Of a stretch of 64,000 nt of DNA, positions 41,814 to 50,884 are shown piece by piece (positions within the stretch are counted from its first letter, which is position 1; each line of letters begins with the position of its first letter). The stretch is from Photobacterium malacitanum. GTDB taxonomy: Bacteria > Pseudomonadota > Gammaproteobacteria > Enterobacterales > Vibrionaceae. Location: positions 467,701 to 531,700 of the forward strand of contig NZ_FYAK01000001.1 in assembly GCF_900185615.1 (NCBI RefSeq). The letters are read 5' to 3'. The notes beneath the pieces were generated by a model. It searched no databases, was not told the DNA's origin, and saw only the letters and a list, made by a program, of their open reading frames with translations. The position numbers and the translations under genes were made by a program.

Positions 41814-42908
41814 GTGGATAATGCATTGGAACTATTGGCTATCGATTTTTTAGGTAAGCCGCTGCGACTTGAAGGCTCAATGGCTGGATGGCAACAATTA
41901 TTTTGGGACAATACACTTGTTTCTCAAATTGCAGCAGCACCAACCGATACTGATCAATTTATACATCAATTTGAACTGTCAAATAATGAGCGAACCATTC
42001 AGTGCCAACTTAATGGCAGCTTAACTTGGCAGCCATTTTTAATTCAATATCAAGCCAGTGCCGACCAGCAAGTCATAGCGCAAGGTGAGAGAAACAATAA
42101 AGATATTGAACGCCAACAACCACAACAGCCAATCAAAGCAGAAAAGAGATTCAGTTTAATTGGGCTGGTTTCTTTAGGGATGAAAGCCCTTAAAAGCGCT
42201 AAATTAATTAAAGTTGTATTAGCATCAGCAAGTTTAGCCGCATATTCATGGCTATTTTCTATTCAATTTGCATTAGCACTACTGGCCTGTTTAGTGTTTC
42301 ATGAATATGGCCATATTCGCGCTATGAAATATTTTGGCATGAAAACCAAAGGCATCTACTTAATTCCTTTTTTGGGTGGCTTAGCATTAAGTGATGAAAA
42401 AATTAACACGCGTTGGCAAGATGTGGTGATTTCAATCATGGGACCAGCATTTGGGTTGATTATGTCGCTAGCTAGCATGATTGCCTACTGGATCACTGGT
42501 GAAATGTTTTTTGCGGGTTTAGCTGTGTTTAATGCGCTACTTAACCTATTTAATTTATTGCCTATTTTACCTCTCGATGGGGGTCATATTCTAAAAAGCA
42601 TTAGTTTTTCAATGAACAGTAAAATTGGTATTATTGCTTGTGCATTAGCTGCGGTTGCTGGCGTCATTTTAAGCTATCGCTTAGGGCTAACATTATTTGG
42701 TTTTCTACTGATTATGGGCAGTGTAGAAATTATCTTTGAATGGCGACAGCGCCACCAAAGTCATCTATTACCTTTAGATCGCTATGGTCAGATTTTCTCT
42801 ACGGTATGGTATGTCAGCCTCGTTGCTGCTTTTGTTGGAATTATTGCGTATTTTGCAAGCCTTGGTGATAGTTTACTTAGTCTACCGCTACAAATACTGG
42901 GCACTTAA
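41814..42908 (+). CDS. Site-2-protease-like M50 membrane metalloprotease
   Basis: A 364-residue protein. The soluble N-terminal 110 residues are unrecognised; the membrane part has the zinc motif HEYGH (163-167) in CLVFHEYGHIRAMKYFGM and the second metal ligand motif LPLDGGHI (252-259, the NPDG equivalent). Four to six transmembrane helices follow the S2P/SpoIVFB pattern. No PDZ or CBS domain is seen. It should cleave transmembrane proteins, for example an anti-sigma factor, but no candidate is adjacent. The start is uncertain: the GTG at 41814 has no clear ribosome site. A large hairpin terminator follows. Confidence 0.83.
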   Translation: MDNALELLAIDFLGKPLRLEGSMAGWQQLFWDNTLVSQIAAAPTDTDQFIHQFELSNNERTIQCQLNGSLTWQPFLIQYQASADQQVIAQGERNNKDIERQQPQQPIKAEKRFSLIGLVSLGMKALKSAKLIKVVLASASLAAYSWLFSIQFALALLACLVFHEYGHIRAMKYFGMKTKGIYLIPFLGGLALSDEKINTRWQDVVISIMGPAFGLIMSLASMIAYWITGEMFFAGLAVFNALLNLFNLLPILPLDGGHILKSISFSMNSKIGIIACALAAVAGVILSYRLGLTLFGFLLIMGSVEIIFEWRQRHQSHLLPLDRYGQIFSTVWYVSLVAAFVGIIAYFASLGDSLLSLPLQILGT

Positions 42909-42928
42909 CTAACCATCAAATTAAGATG

Positions 42929-42988
42929 TAAAAAAGCCAGCACTCAGTGAAGGATATAGACTATGTTCACCTGCCATGCTGGCTTTTT
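42929..42988. terminator. Bidirectional terminator
   Basis: AAAAAGCCAGCA pairs with TGCTGGCTTTTT around a 34-base loop that holds a further GTGAA/TTCAC pairing. It lies between the convergent M50 and yajD genes. Confidence 0.85.
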
Positions 42989-43023
42989 ATTGCTAATACA
43001 GTCTGGGGTTAACCATAACGGTA

Positions 43024-43377
43024 TTATTTTTTATTCGCCATCATCGCTTTAAGATCAGCAAAAGGGTTAAATGTCGCCGCTTGATGATCATCCTCACCCG
43101 CACGAATCACACTTCCTTGACCATTTTCAGCATCCGTGTATTTCTCGTGTTCATGATCATGACAAAATAAGCACAATAACTCCCAGTTGCTACCATCTTG
43201 AGGGTTATTAGTATGGTCGTGATCAACGTGGTGAACAGTTAACTCACGTAAGTTTGAATAAACAAACTCGCGCGAACAACGGCCACACACCCACGGATAA
43301 ATTTTTAATGCTTTTTCACGATAGCCCGCTTCTTGACGAGCATAAGCGGCACTGCTGCCAGTATAATCAGACGACAT
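43024..43377 (-). CDS. yajD: HNH nuclease-domain protein YajD
   Basis: A 117-residue protein very close to E. coli YajD: YREKALKIYPWVCGRCSREF, LRELTVHHVDHDHTNNP, DGSNWELLCLFCHDHEHEKY, and the C-terminal NPFADLKAMM. The CxxC...CxxC zinc site and HH/H of the HNH beta-beta-alpha fold are complete. Nuclease activity is assumed from the fold; the cellular role is not known. The ATG at 43377, with AGG upstream, gives the family N-terminus; the frame extends to 43404. Confidence 0.92.
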   Translation of the reverse strand: MSSDYTGSSAAYARQEAGYREKALKIYPWVCGRCSREFVYSNLRELTVHHVDHDHTNNPQDGSNWELLCLFCHDHEHEKYTDAENGQGSVIRAGEDDHQAATFNPFADLKAMMANKK

Positions 43378-43822
43378 ATTTTGACCTATTAATATAAATA
43401 CCAAACAACAAACACGAGGCTGATGTCATTAGTTATGGCGCATATTACCGCCATAAATTCGATTCAACCACCTTAAAATAACAGTTTTCAGTTAAAGATT
43501 ATTAAAAATCATTGATAGCCGTCATTTATTATTTAAGCCTGTTTTAATACAAACAGTTAGCTTGAAATATATTTTATCATCCCCATTTATTGACTAAATT
43601 ATTTTTGAACATAATCGAAACGACTAAACTGAGTACAATTTCGCATAATCACTTGCATGGAATTTAAGCAAAATCAGCCTTTATTAACGAATATCGGTTA
43701 TAAAACACCGTTTAATTAGCCCTTTGTTAATTGGTCTATGCTACTATTCCAGCAATTATTTAAAGCTGATTCTAACAAGATGTTAAATGAATCGCCCTTT
43801 TCACCGTAAAGAGTAAATAAAT
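43378..43822. other. Intergenic region upstream of DUF2760/Hsp70 cluster
   Basis: 445 bp without a gene, holding divergent promoters of yajD and the chaperone cluster. A small ATGGCG/CGCCAT inverted repeat lies at 43435-43454. I see no clear heat-shock (sigma-32) promoter. Confidence 0.35.
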
Positions 43823-44512
43823 ATGGCTTTTGATTTTTCTAAGATACACGTTGATTTGTCGGCTGTGCCAACTACTATCGACATGGGTCACGCATGTTTA
43901 GGCGCTTTAGTTTTGATTTTATTGGTCATGTATTTCGCGAAGAAAGGCAAACCAGTAACAGTCGAAAAAATTGTCGAAAAAGAAATCGAAGTAGAGAAGA
44001 TTGTCGAGGTTGAAAAACCAGTCGAAATCGTTGTTGAAAAGATTATCGAAAAACCTGTTGAGAAAATTGTCGAAGTAGAAAAAATTGTTGAGAAAATCGT
44101 TGAAGTAGAAGTTGAACCTAAACTCAAAACATCAACGCCAGATTCAGCACTCCAACTACTGTCACTTTTACAACAAGACGCGCGCTTTATTGATTTCATG
44201 CAAGAAGATCTTAAAGGCTTTGCAGATGCTGATATTGGCGCTGCGGCTCGTGTTATTCATGAAGGCGGTCAAAAAGTACTTAATGAATACTTTAGCTTTG
44301 CACCCGTACGTGCTGAAGATGAAGAATCACGTATTACCCTACCCCAAGGGTTTAATGCGTCTGAAGTACGCCTAACAGGTAACGTAGTCGGCGAAGCGCC
44401 ATTTAATGGCACTCTGATCCATCGCGGTTGGAAAGTGACAAATGTTAAATTGCCTAAATTGGCAGAAGGCCATGATGTACATATCATCGCAGCCGCTGAG
44501 GTAGAATTATAA
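43823..44512 (+). CDS. DUF2760 protein with membrane anchor and Val-Glu-Lys repeat stalk
   Basis: A 229-residue protein. One transmembrane helix (about 23-38) is followed by a striking low-complexity stalk (46-98) made of repeated VEKIVE-like units, then a DUF2760 domain (100-229: ALQLLSLLQQDARFIDFMQE, LPQGFNASEVRLTGNV, GTLIHRGWKV). DUF2760 genes stand next to Hsp70 homologues in many proteobacteria, and here the stop codon overlaps the Hsp70 start (TAATG). I infer that it anchors or recruits the two Hsp70s to the membrane. Biochemical function is unknown. Confidence 0.85.
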   Translation: MAFDFSKIHVDLSAVPTTIDMGHACLGALVLILLVMYFAKKGKPVTVEKIVEKEIEVEKIVEVEKPVEIVVEKIIEKPVEKIVEVEKIVEKIVEVEVEPKLKTSTPDSALQLLSLLQQDARFIDFMQEDLKGFADADIGAAARVIHEGGQKVLNEYFSFAPVRAEDEESRITLPQGFNASEVRLTGNVVGEAPFNGTLIHRGWKVTNVKLPKLAEGHDVHIIAAAEVEL

Positions 44513-46347
44513 TGCAAGATACACAACAACATCGTTACAGCGTAGGTATTGACTTAGGCACAACACATTGTGTGCTTTCTTATGTCGATCTTGAGAATGA
44601 AAACGCTGATGTCACGGTAATGACAATTCCACAATTAACTACACCTGGTAATGTGGAAGACAAGAGTCAATTACCTTCGTTCATGTACCAAGCTCACGAA
44701 TCAGAGTTAGCTGAAGGCGATACAGCACTTCCTTGGAATGCAAAGCCTAATGCTATTGTTGGTGCGATGGCACGAAATCTTGGTAGTAAGACCCCAATCC
44801 GTCTTATTTCAAGTGCAAAAAGTTGGCTATGTCATGGTGGTGTTAACCGTCGTGATGCATTTTTGCCACTTAATAGTCCAGAAGAAGTGGTAAAAGTATC
44901 ACCCCTTGAAGCGACACAAAAATACCTTGAACACATGGCTGATGCATGGAATTTCCAACATCCAGAAACGCCTATTAGTGATCAAGATGTCACCATTACT
45001 GTACCAGCATCTTTTGATCCTGCTGCACGTGAATTAACAGCAGAAGCTGCGCGTAATGTTGGCTTTAAACACCTGACTTTGCTTGAAGAACCGCAAGCTG
45101 CTGTTTATAGCTGGATCAAGAATAATGACGACAGCTGGCGTGACCAAGTTGCTGTTGGCGATATCATTTTAGTGGTTGATATCGGTGGTGGTACGACGGA
45201 TTTATCATTAGTTGCGGTTACTGAAGAAGACGGCAACTTAACGCTTAACCGTGTTGCTGTTGGCGATCACATCCTTCTGGGTGGTGATAACATGGATCTT
45301 GCTCTAGCTTATCGCTTAAAGATGAAACTAGCGCAAGATGGTAAGCAATTACAGCCATGGCAAGTATTAGCCATTACGCATGCTTGTCGTGATGCAAAAG
45401 AAGCACTGCTTAACGATGCTGACTTACAATCGATGCCGATTGTGGTTCCAAGCCGTGGCTCTAAGCTTCTTGGCGGTACGCTACAAACAGAGTTGACCCA
45501 AGAAGAAGTACAGCAAACATTGGTTGAAGGTTTCTTTCCACAAACAACCATTGAAGAATTACCAGTACAAACAGCACGTGGGGCATTAACCCAAATGGGT
45601 CTACCTTACGCACAAGATGCTGCGGTATCACGCCATGTTGCAGGTTTCTTAAGCCGTCAAAGCCAAGCTGTAGAAGAACTATTTGCACAATATGAACAAC
45701 AGCATGAAGGCTTTATTCGCCCTACTGCTATTCTGTTTAATGGTGGTGTACTTAAATCATCATTATTATCAGAGCGTCTATTATCAACGATCAATAGCTG
45801 GTTAACGACTGCTGGCTCTGCTGAAGCGAAGTTACTTTCAGGCCTTGATCTTGATCTTGCTGTCGCAAGTGGCGCTTCATACTATGGTTCTGTACGCCGT
45901 GGTAAAGGTGTACGTATTCGTGGTGGTATCGCAAGCAGCTACTACGTAGGTATTGAAAGTGCAATGCCGGCTATTCCAGGTATGGAACCACCACTAGAAG
46001 CACTGTGTGTTGCGCCTTTTGGTATGGAAGAAGGCAGCCAAGCTGATGTACCAAGTCAAGAATTTGGTTTAATCATTGGTCAACCAGTGCAGTTTAAATT
46101 CTTTGGTTCAACCGTACGTCGTGACGACATAGCGGGTACGCATCTTGATTGGTGGCAACCAGAAGAAATGGAAGAATTACCAGCAATTCAAATGACACTA
46201 CCAGTCTCTGAAGGACGTAGTGCTGGTGAAGTTGTTCCGGTTAAACTTGCCTCGCATGTTACTGAACTGGGTATGTTATGCCTTGAAGCCATCGCGACCG
46301 ATAATGGTCAAAAATGGCAAGTCGAATTTGACGTTCGCGAAGCGTAA
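44512..46347 (+). CDS. Hsp70-family chaperone (DUF2760-associated), first
   Basis: A 611-residue Hsp70 relative. The ATPase domain has the phosphate-1 motif VGIDLGTTHCVLSY, the connect-1 region TVPASFDPAARELTAEAA, LLEEPQAAVYSW, phosphate-2 VVDIGGGTTDLSL and the adenosine motif LFNGGVLKSS. The C-terminal 110 residues are much shorter than the DnaK substrate-binding domain and lack the lid, so it is not a normal DnaK. It is translationally coupled to the DUF2760 gene and followed by a second Hsp70. No DnaJ or GrpE gene is nearby. Confidence 0.92.
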   Translation: MQDTQQHRYSVGIDLGTTHCVLSYVDLENENADVTVMTIPQLTTPGNVEDKSQLPSFMYQAHESELAEGDTALPWNAKPNAIVGAMARNLGSKTPIRLISSAKSWLCHGGVNRRDAFLPLNSPEEVVKVSPLEATQKYLEHMADAWNFQHPETPISDQDVTITVPASFDPAARELTAEAARNVGFKHLTLLEEPQAAVYSWIKNNDDSWRDQVAVGDIILVVDIGGGTTDLSLVAVTEEDGNLTLNRVAVGDHILLGGDNMDLALAYRLKMKLAQDGKQLQPWQVLAITHACRDAKEALLNDADLQSMPIVVPSRGSKLLGGTLQTELTQEEVQQTLVEGFFPQTTIEELPVQTARGALTQMGLPYAQDAAVSRHVAGFLSRQSQAVEELFAQYEQQHEGFIRPTAILFNGGVLKSSLLSERLLSTINSWLTTAGSAEAKLLSGLDLDLAVASGASYYGSVRRGKGVRIRGGIASSYYVGIESAMPAIPGMEPPLEALCVAPFGMEEGSQADVPSQEFGLIIGQPVQFKFFGSTVRRDDIAGTHLDWWQPEEMEELPAIQMTLPVSEGRSAGEVVPVKLASHVTELGMLCLEAIATDNGQKWQVEFDVREA

Positions 46348-46357
46348 TAGCTTATAC

Positions 46358-46390
46358 AGCGGCGCACTTTATAGTGCGCCGTTTATTTAT
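46358..46390 (+). terminator. Possible weak terminator or processing hairpin between Hsp70 genes
   Basis: CGGCGCACT pairs with AGTGCGCCG around a 4-base loop, followed by TTTATTTAT. It may attenuate transcription into the second Hsp70 gene. Confidence 0.5.
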
Positions 46391-46507
46391 CTAGCCAATG
46401 AAACATGTCAGCGGGCTATATTCTTCTAATTTTCACCCGTAAAAACTGACACATCAATCGTTTCCCATCAGGCTATTTTCTCATTGCAATTATTTTATGG
46501 AGTCAGC

Positions 46508-49375
46508 ATGCCTTCATCTTCCCCACGTTACCTTGTTGGTATTGATCTTGGTACTACCCACACTGTTGTCGCTTACAGTGAGATTACAGATACATTAGAA
46601 ACCAGTCCGATGCATATTTTTGAAATTGATCAATTAATTGCACCGGGTGAAGTGGCACGTAAACCACTACTGCCCTCATTCCGTTATCACCCAGCTGAAG
46701 GTGAAATGGACGCAACCCAATTGGTACTACCTTGGAATACTGAACCTGTAAAAGGTGAAATTGCGAGTGTTATTATTGGTGAATTTGCACGAGAACTGGG
46801 TGCAAAAGTAGAAGGTCGTCAAGTTGTCAGTGCGAAAAGTTGGCTGTCGCATCAACATGTTGATCGTAATGAAGCTATTTTGCCTTGGTCATCCACAGCA
46901 TCAACATCAGATGTAAAAAAAGTTTCACCTGTTATTGCTAGTGCTAGTTATCTTAACCATGTGCGTCAAGCATGGGACTATCACCACAAAAATGACAAAC
47001 TAGCCCAACAAGAAGTGGTGATCACTGTGCCAGCTTCTTTTGATGAATCAGCACGTGCGTTAACATTAGAAGCAGCTGAACTGGCGGGATTAAAAAAAGT
47101 CTTATTACTTGAAGAGCCGCAAGCTGTTTGTTACGACTGGTATGCACAAAACCGTCAACAAGCAGATGAGTTATTAAAAGACATTCCATTATTAATGGTG
47201 TGCGATGTGGGTGGTGGTACAACCGATTTAAGTTTAATTAAAGTTGGTAGTGATCAAGGAAAACTAACCCTTGATCGTATTGGAGTTGGTGATCACTTAA
47301 TGCTAGGTGGTGATAACCTCGATTTAGCATTAGCGCACGTTGCCGAACAACGTTTACATGGCGAATCAAAAAAGCTTAGCCCTGCTGCATTATCAAAGCT
47401 GATTCAGCAAACCCGTAAGGTAAAAGAAAAATTATTATCAGGTAATGCACCAGATAACGCTAAAGTCACCATGCTCGGCAGTGGCTCGCGTTTGATTGGT
47501 GGTGCTAAAAGTATTGAGTTAAACCGTGAAGAAGTGCATCGCATCGCCCTTGATGGCTTTTTCCCTATTACTGAATTCACAGACCAACCTAATCAACGTC
47601 AAGCGGCTATGGTTGAGTTTGGGCTTCCCTATGCAGCAGATCCTGCTATCAGTAAGCATGTCGCACAATTTATTGATCTGCATGATAATGTTTGTCGTGA
47701 AGCGTTTAATGATTTTAACCTCCATCATTCAAACTCAATCATTATTAATGACGATCAACCAGCGATCCCTGTTGCCGTGTTGCTTAATGGTGGTGTATTT
47801 AATAGCCCACTACTTTCAGCGCGCACGTTAGATATTATTTCTCGCTGGCGTGGTGCTCCCGTAACCGAACTTAAAAATCTACATCCTGATTTGGCCGTTG
47901 CATTTGGTGCTGTTGCTTATGCTAAAGCCCGTCATGGTGCACAGCTTAAAATTGGCGGCGGATCTGCCCGTTCATTCTTCTTAACTATTGGTGAAAATAA
48001 AGGTACTAAGCAAGGTATTTGCTTATTACCTAAAGGGATAGAAGAAGGCATTGAAGTTACATTAACACACCGTAAATTTGCGCTAACACTGGGTGAACCA
48101 GTGCGATTTAACTTAGTTTCTTCTACTAATGATAAGCATCATGATGTCGGTGAACTGATTGAAATTATGGGTGATGGTTATATCAATCTACCACCGTTTA
48201 TTGCAACATTAGACAGTGAACGCGATCGTAGTGAGTTAGCAGCTAACCAAAAAGATCGTGAAGAAGTCACCTTAGCCTGCCAGTTAACAGAAGTTGGCAC
48301 ACTACAAATTGAAGCGGTCAGTCTTACTGATAATAATAAACGTTGGAAAGTTGAATTTGCTATACGTAAAGATTTAGCCCGATTAAGCCGCAATAATGGT
48401 GATAGTACCCTTGCTGAAAGTGAGCTTCCAGCTCGAATGCCTGAAGCTATTGACGCAGTTAAAAAAGTCTTTGGCGGCAGTAAAAACACTGATAACAATA
48501 AAGCAGTCAAAACACTGCGTAATGATCTCGATAAGATATTAGGCAAACGCGATAATTGGGAAACGCCGTGTTTACGTGAACTTGCCAATGCGCTACTTGA
48601 AAGTAAAAAGCGCCGTCGTCGTTCAGATCTTCATGAGCGCAATTGGTTAAAACTAGCAGGTTTTACCATGCGCCCTGGTTTTGGCTACCCTGCTGATGAA
48701 TTCCGTATGGAGCAAATTTGGCAGTTATATCAACACGGTATTCAGTTTGATACCAATACCCAAACATGGTGCGATTGGTGGACGTTCTGGCGTCGTGTTG
48801 CCGGAGGCTTAACCCAAGAGCAGCAACTGCTTATCTATAAAGATATTGCTAAATATATTACTCCTGGAGCAAGCCGTAACGCTAAACTAAACAAAGAACT
48901 CCAAGAGCGTAGCTATGAAGATATGGTTCGCTTAGCGGCCTCTTTAGAGCATTTACCATTTGATAAGAAACTTCAACTCATTGAGTGGCTGTTTGGACGT
49001 TTACAAAAAGCCCAATATGCTCAAGCGCATTGGTGGGCAATCGGTCGTATTGCCACTCGTACGCCATTTTATGGCAGTAACCATAACTTATTATCTGCAG
49101 AGCACGTCTCTTACTGCTTACCTGAACTGATGAGCTATGATTGGCGTAAGGAGCCATATATTGGTTTTGCTGCAGTAATGATGACGCGCATGACTGGCGA
49201 CCGCACCTTAGATATTAACGATGAATTACGCCAACAAGTCATTAATAAATTAAAACAAAGTAAAGCACCAGAAAGCTGGATTGAAATGGTTTCTGAGGTC
49301 AAAATATTGACAGAAGATGAAACCAAACGTGTATTCGGTGATGCATTACCCAATGGATTACGTCTTATTGGTTAA
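46508..49375 (+). CDS. Hsp70-family protein with long C-terminal extension (DUF3731-type), second
   Basis: A 955-residue protein. The N-terminal 560 residues are an Hsp70 ATPase plus short beta domain (VGIDLGTTHTVVAYSE, VITVPASFDESARALTLEAA, LLEEPQAVCYDWY, VCDVGGGTTDLSL, LLNGGVFNSPLLS). The last 390 residues (from about RLSRNNGD) are a helical region rich in Trp and Arg (RRRSDLHERNWLKLAGFTMR, WWTFWRRVAGG, AQAHWWAIGRIATRTPFYG) that matches DUF3731. I chose the ATG at 46508, with GGAG upstream, over the TTG at 46484. With the upstream pair it forms a three-gene chaperone-like module of unknown client. Confidence 0.9.
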   Translation: MPSSSPRYLVGIDLGTTHTVVAYSEITDTLETSPMHIFEIDQLIAPGEVARKPLLPSFRYHPAEGEMDATQLVLPWNTEPVKGEIASVIIGEFARELGAKVEGRQVVSAKSWLSHQHVDRNEAILPWSSTASTSDVKKVSPVIASASYLNHVRQAWDYHHKNDKLAQQEVVITVPASFDESARALTLEAAELAGLKKVLLLEEPQAVCYDWYAQNRQQADELLKDIPLLMVCDVGGGTTDLSLIKVGSDQGKLTLDRIGVGDHLMLGGDNLDLALAHVAEQRLHGESKKLSPAALSKLIQQTRKVKEKLLSGNAPDNAKVTMLGSGSRLIGGAKSIELNREEVHRIALDGFFPITEFTDQPNQRQAAMVEFGLPYAADPAISKHVAQFIDLHDNVCREAFNDFNLHHSNSIIINDDQPAIPVAVLLNGGVFNSPLLSARTLDIISRWRGAPVTELKNLHPDLAVAFGAVAYAKARHGAQLKIGGGSARSFFLTIGENKGTKQGICLLPKGIEEGIEVTLTHRKFALTLGEPVRFNLVSSTNDKHHDVGELIEIMGDGYINLPPFIATLDSERDRSELAANQKDREEVTLACQLTEVGTLQIEAVSLTDNNKRWKVEFAIRKDLARLSRNNGDSTLAESELPARMPEAIDAVKKVFGGSKNTDNNKAVKTLRNDLDKILGKRDNWETPCLRELANALLESKKRRRRSDLHERNWLKLAGFTMRPGFGYPADEFRMEQIWQLYQHGIQFDTNTQTWCDWWTFWRRVAGGLTQEQQLLIYKDIAKYITPGASRNAKLNKELQERSYEDMVRLAASLEHLPFDKKLQLIEWLFGRLQKAQYAQAHWWAIGRIATRTPFYGSNHNLLSAEHVSYCLPELMSYDWRKEPYIGFAAVMMTRMTGDRTLDINDELRQQVINKLKQSKAPESWIEMVSEVKILTEDETKRVFGDALPNGLRLIG

Positions 49376-49395
49376 TTAAATTAAAGCTAAAACGA

Positions 49396-49427
49396 TTAAA
49401 GAGAGGTTATTGCCTCTCTTTATTTAA
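49396..49427 (+). terminator. Intrinsic terminator after second Hsp70 gene
   Basis: AAAGAGAGG pairs with CCTCTCTTT around TTATTG, then a T-rich tail. Confidence 0.82.
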
Positions 49428-49707
49428 TTTCATATTTTCAATCTAATATTCCTCATTTAAAAATAAAACCGAATTACTGGCTTAATTGTTTAAAAAAAGC
49501 GATGTAATTCTTAATTTTTCATTTTAAATTCTAATTTAAACCACAAATATAATTCTATTAATCTTCTGTTAAGGTTCACATTGCTATTGTCTTGCTAACA
49601 GCATTTGTTTACTTGTTATATATCTAACAGGTCGACCGTTTTTCAAGCATAGAGTGGACGAATTGGATCACCATTATCCCACTCTCAAAAACCAAATAGG
49701 CAAGACT

Positions 49708-49911
49708 ATGACTAATACACAATATGAGTTAATCGCACAACGTATCTTCAAATCAGAAAACCAGCGTGTGGCTGTAGCTGCTGTAGTGTTTGATGGTCTA
49801 TCAAGCTATGAAGCAGAGAAGCGTTATGAGCTGCCAAAGGGTACTTTGTCTCGTAATGTTCGTAAATATAAAAACGAAGTACAATACATTGAGTCTGTTT
49901 CTGCAGCTTAA
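49708..49911 (+). CDS. Small KorA/TrfB-type helix-turn-helix protein
   Basis: A 67-residue protein, almost all of it one HTH: QYELIAQRIFKSENQRVAVA, then VVFDGLSSYEAEKRYELPKG and TLSRNVRKYKNEVQ. The order matches the TrfB/KorA plasmid-repressor family (LxxxQFxxA ... LVxGxxxxEVAxxxxLxxxxVxxxVxR). The ATG at 49708 gives the family start; the frame extends to 49654. No plasmid-maintenance gene is nearby, so this is a chromosomal relative, probably a local repressor. A strong terminator follows. Confidence 0.72.
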   Translation: MTNTQYELIAQRIFKSENQRVAVAAVVFDGLSSYEAEKRYELPKGTLSRNVRKYKNEVQYIESVSAA

Positions 49912-49994
49912 TCATTAAATATATTATTTATAATTAAACCGATATACAGCATGTATATATGAAATAAAATAACCATGGTTTAATTAGAGGCAAA

Positions 49995-50030
49995 ATAAAA
50001 GAGAATGTATCGTTACATTCTCTTTTTTAT
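49995..50030. terminator. Strong terminator after HTH gene
   Basis: AAAAGAGAATGTA pairs with TACATTCTCTTTT around a 4-base loop with a T run. A-rich on the other side, so it may also serve the convergent ABC permease gene. Confidence 0.9.
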
Positions 50031-50053
50031 AACTGTATATTATGCAGTTACCG

Positions 50054-50884
50054 TCAATCACCACAACGCAAATGGACACTAGTTTTAAATATTGCTATCG
50101 ATAGAATCAATAAGCCTAATAATGTTATTGTTCCTACATTTGCTAATGTTTGCCACGGGTGTTCACTGGTTAGAATATTAAACGCCAAATTACTGACTTT
50201 ATTTAGCCAAGCACCGATAGCCATTGAGTTAAATAACATCGAACTGATTAATTTAACCAATGTTATTGCGACAAATAGCACCAATAATGGATGGTCAGTT
50301 AGCTGAGAAGTACAAAAGATAATACATGCAACTGGCAACAAAGCTAAGCTCATAGCCGCCATCGTCGCAATAAACTGCCCCCAATGTAACCCTATCGCGA
50401 CTAACGATAGTGCATTTTCAGCCAACATATCTGCAGGCATAACCCACATCGCGACAATCCACACAGTGACATCAATAAATAATAACAATAACGATGAAAA
50501 TAATGGAATAACAACTAATGCTACCAATAGCTTGATCGCAATTGCTTTACTGTCACTCACCGGCATTGAGTGCCAAAAAGCCAAGCTGCCCTCTTTACGC
50601 TCTTTGGCAAGCGCCCTTGCAGAGTAAGTGAAGAAGCTCAGTAGCGACACGATACCTGCAACAAAAAAAGACGCTGAACCGACCATCCCAGCAAACGATG
50701 ATGAAGTTATTGGTGGTTGCCAACCGTCAAAACCGTTAGTCTGGATATTAAACGAAAAATTATTAATATTGGTAAGTATCATAACGACAATAAGCATCGA
50801 AAATAATGCTAGAAACACAGGCAGCCGCACAATTATTTTATGTTCTAATAATTCCGTTTTTATTAACGTATAACTTTGTTTCAT
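50054..50884 (-). CDS. ABC-2 type exporter permease
   Basis: A 276-residue protein with six transmembrane helices: FLALFSMLIVVMIL, a SASFFVAGIVSLLSFFTYSA second helix, SARALAKERKEGSLAFWHSM as the typical cytoplasmic coupling loop, and four later helices. It overlaps the ATPase gene by 4 bp and should form the membrane half of that exporter. Substrate unknown; related pairs export peptides, antibiotics or lipids. Confidence 0.85.
   Translation of the reverse strand: MKQSYTLIKTELLEHKIIVRLPVFLALFSMLIVVMILTNINNFSFNIQTNGFDGWQPPITSSSFAGMVGSASFFVAGIVSLLSFFTYSARALAKERKEGSLAFWHSMPVSDSKAIAIKLLVALVVIPLFSSLLLLFIDVTVWIVAMWVMPADMLAENALSLVAIGLHWGQFIATMAAMSLALLPVACIIFCTSQLTDHPLLVLFVAITLVKLISSMLFNSMAIGAWLNKVSNLAFNILTSEHPWQTLANVGTITLLGLLILSIAIFKTSVHLRCGD

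Noticed and set aside
43888..44199. 103-residue open frame opposite the DUF2760 stalk
   Set aside because: Its Ser/Thr/Phe repeats are the antisense reading of the VEK repeat; the DUF2760 gene explains the DNA.
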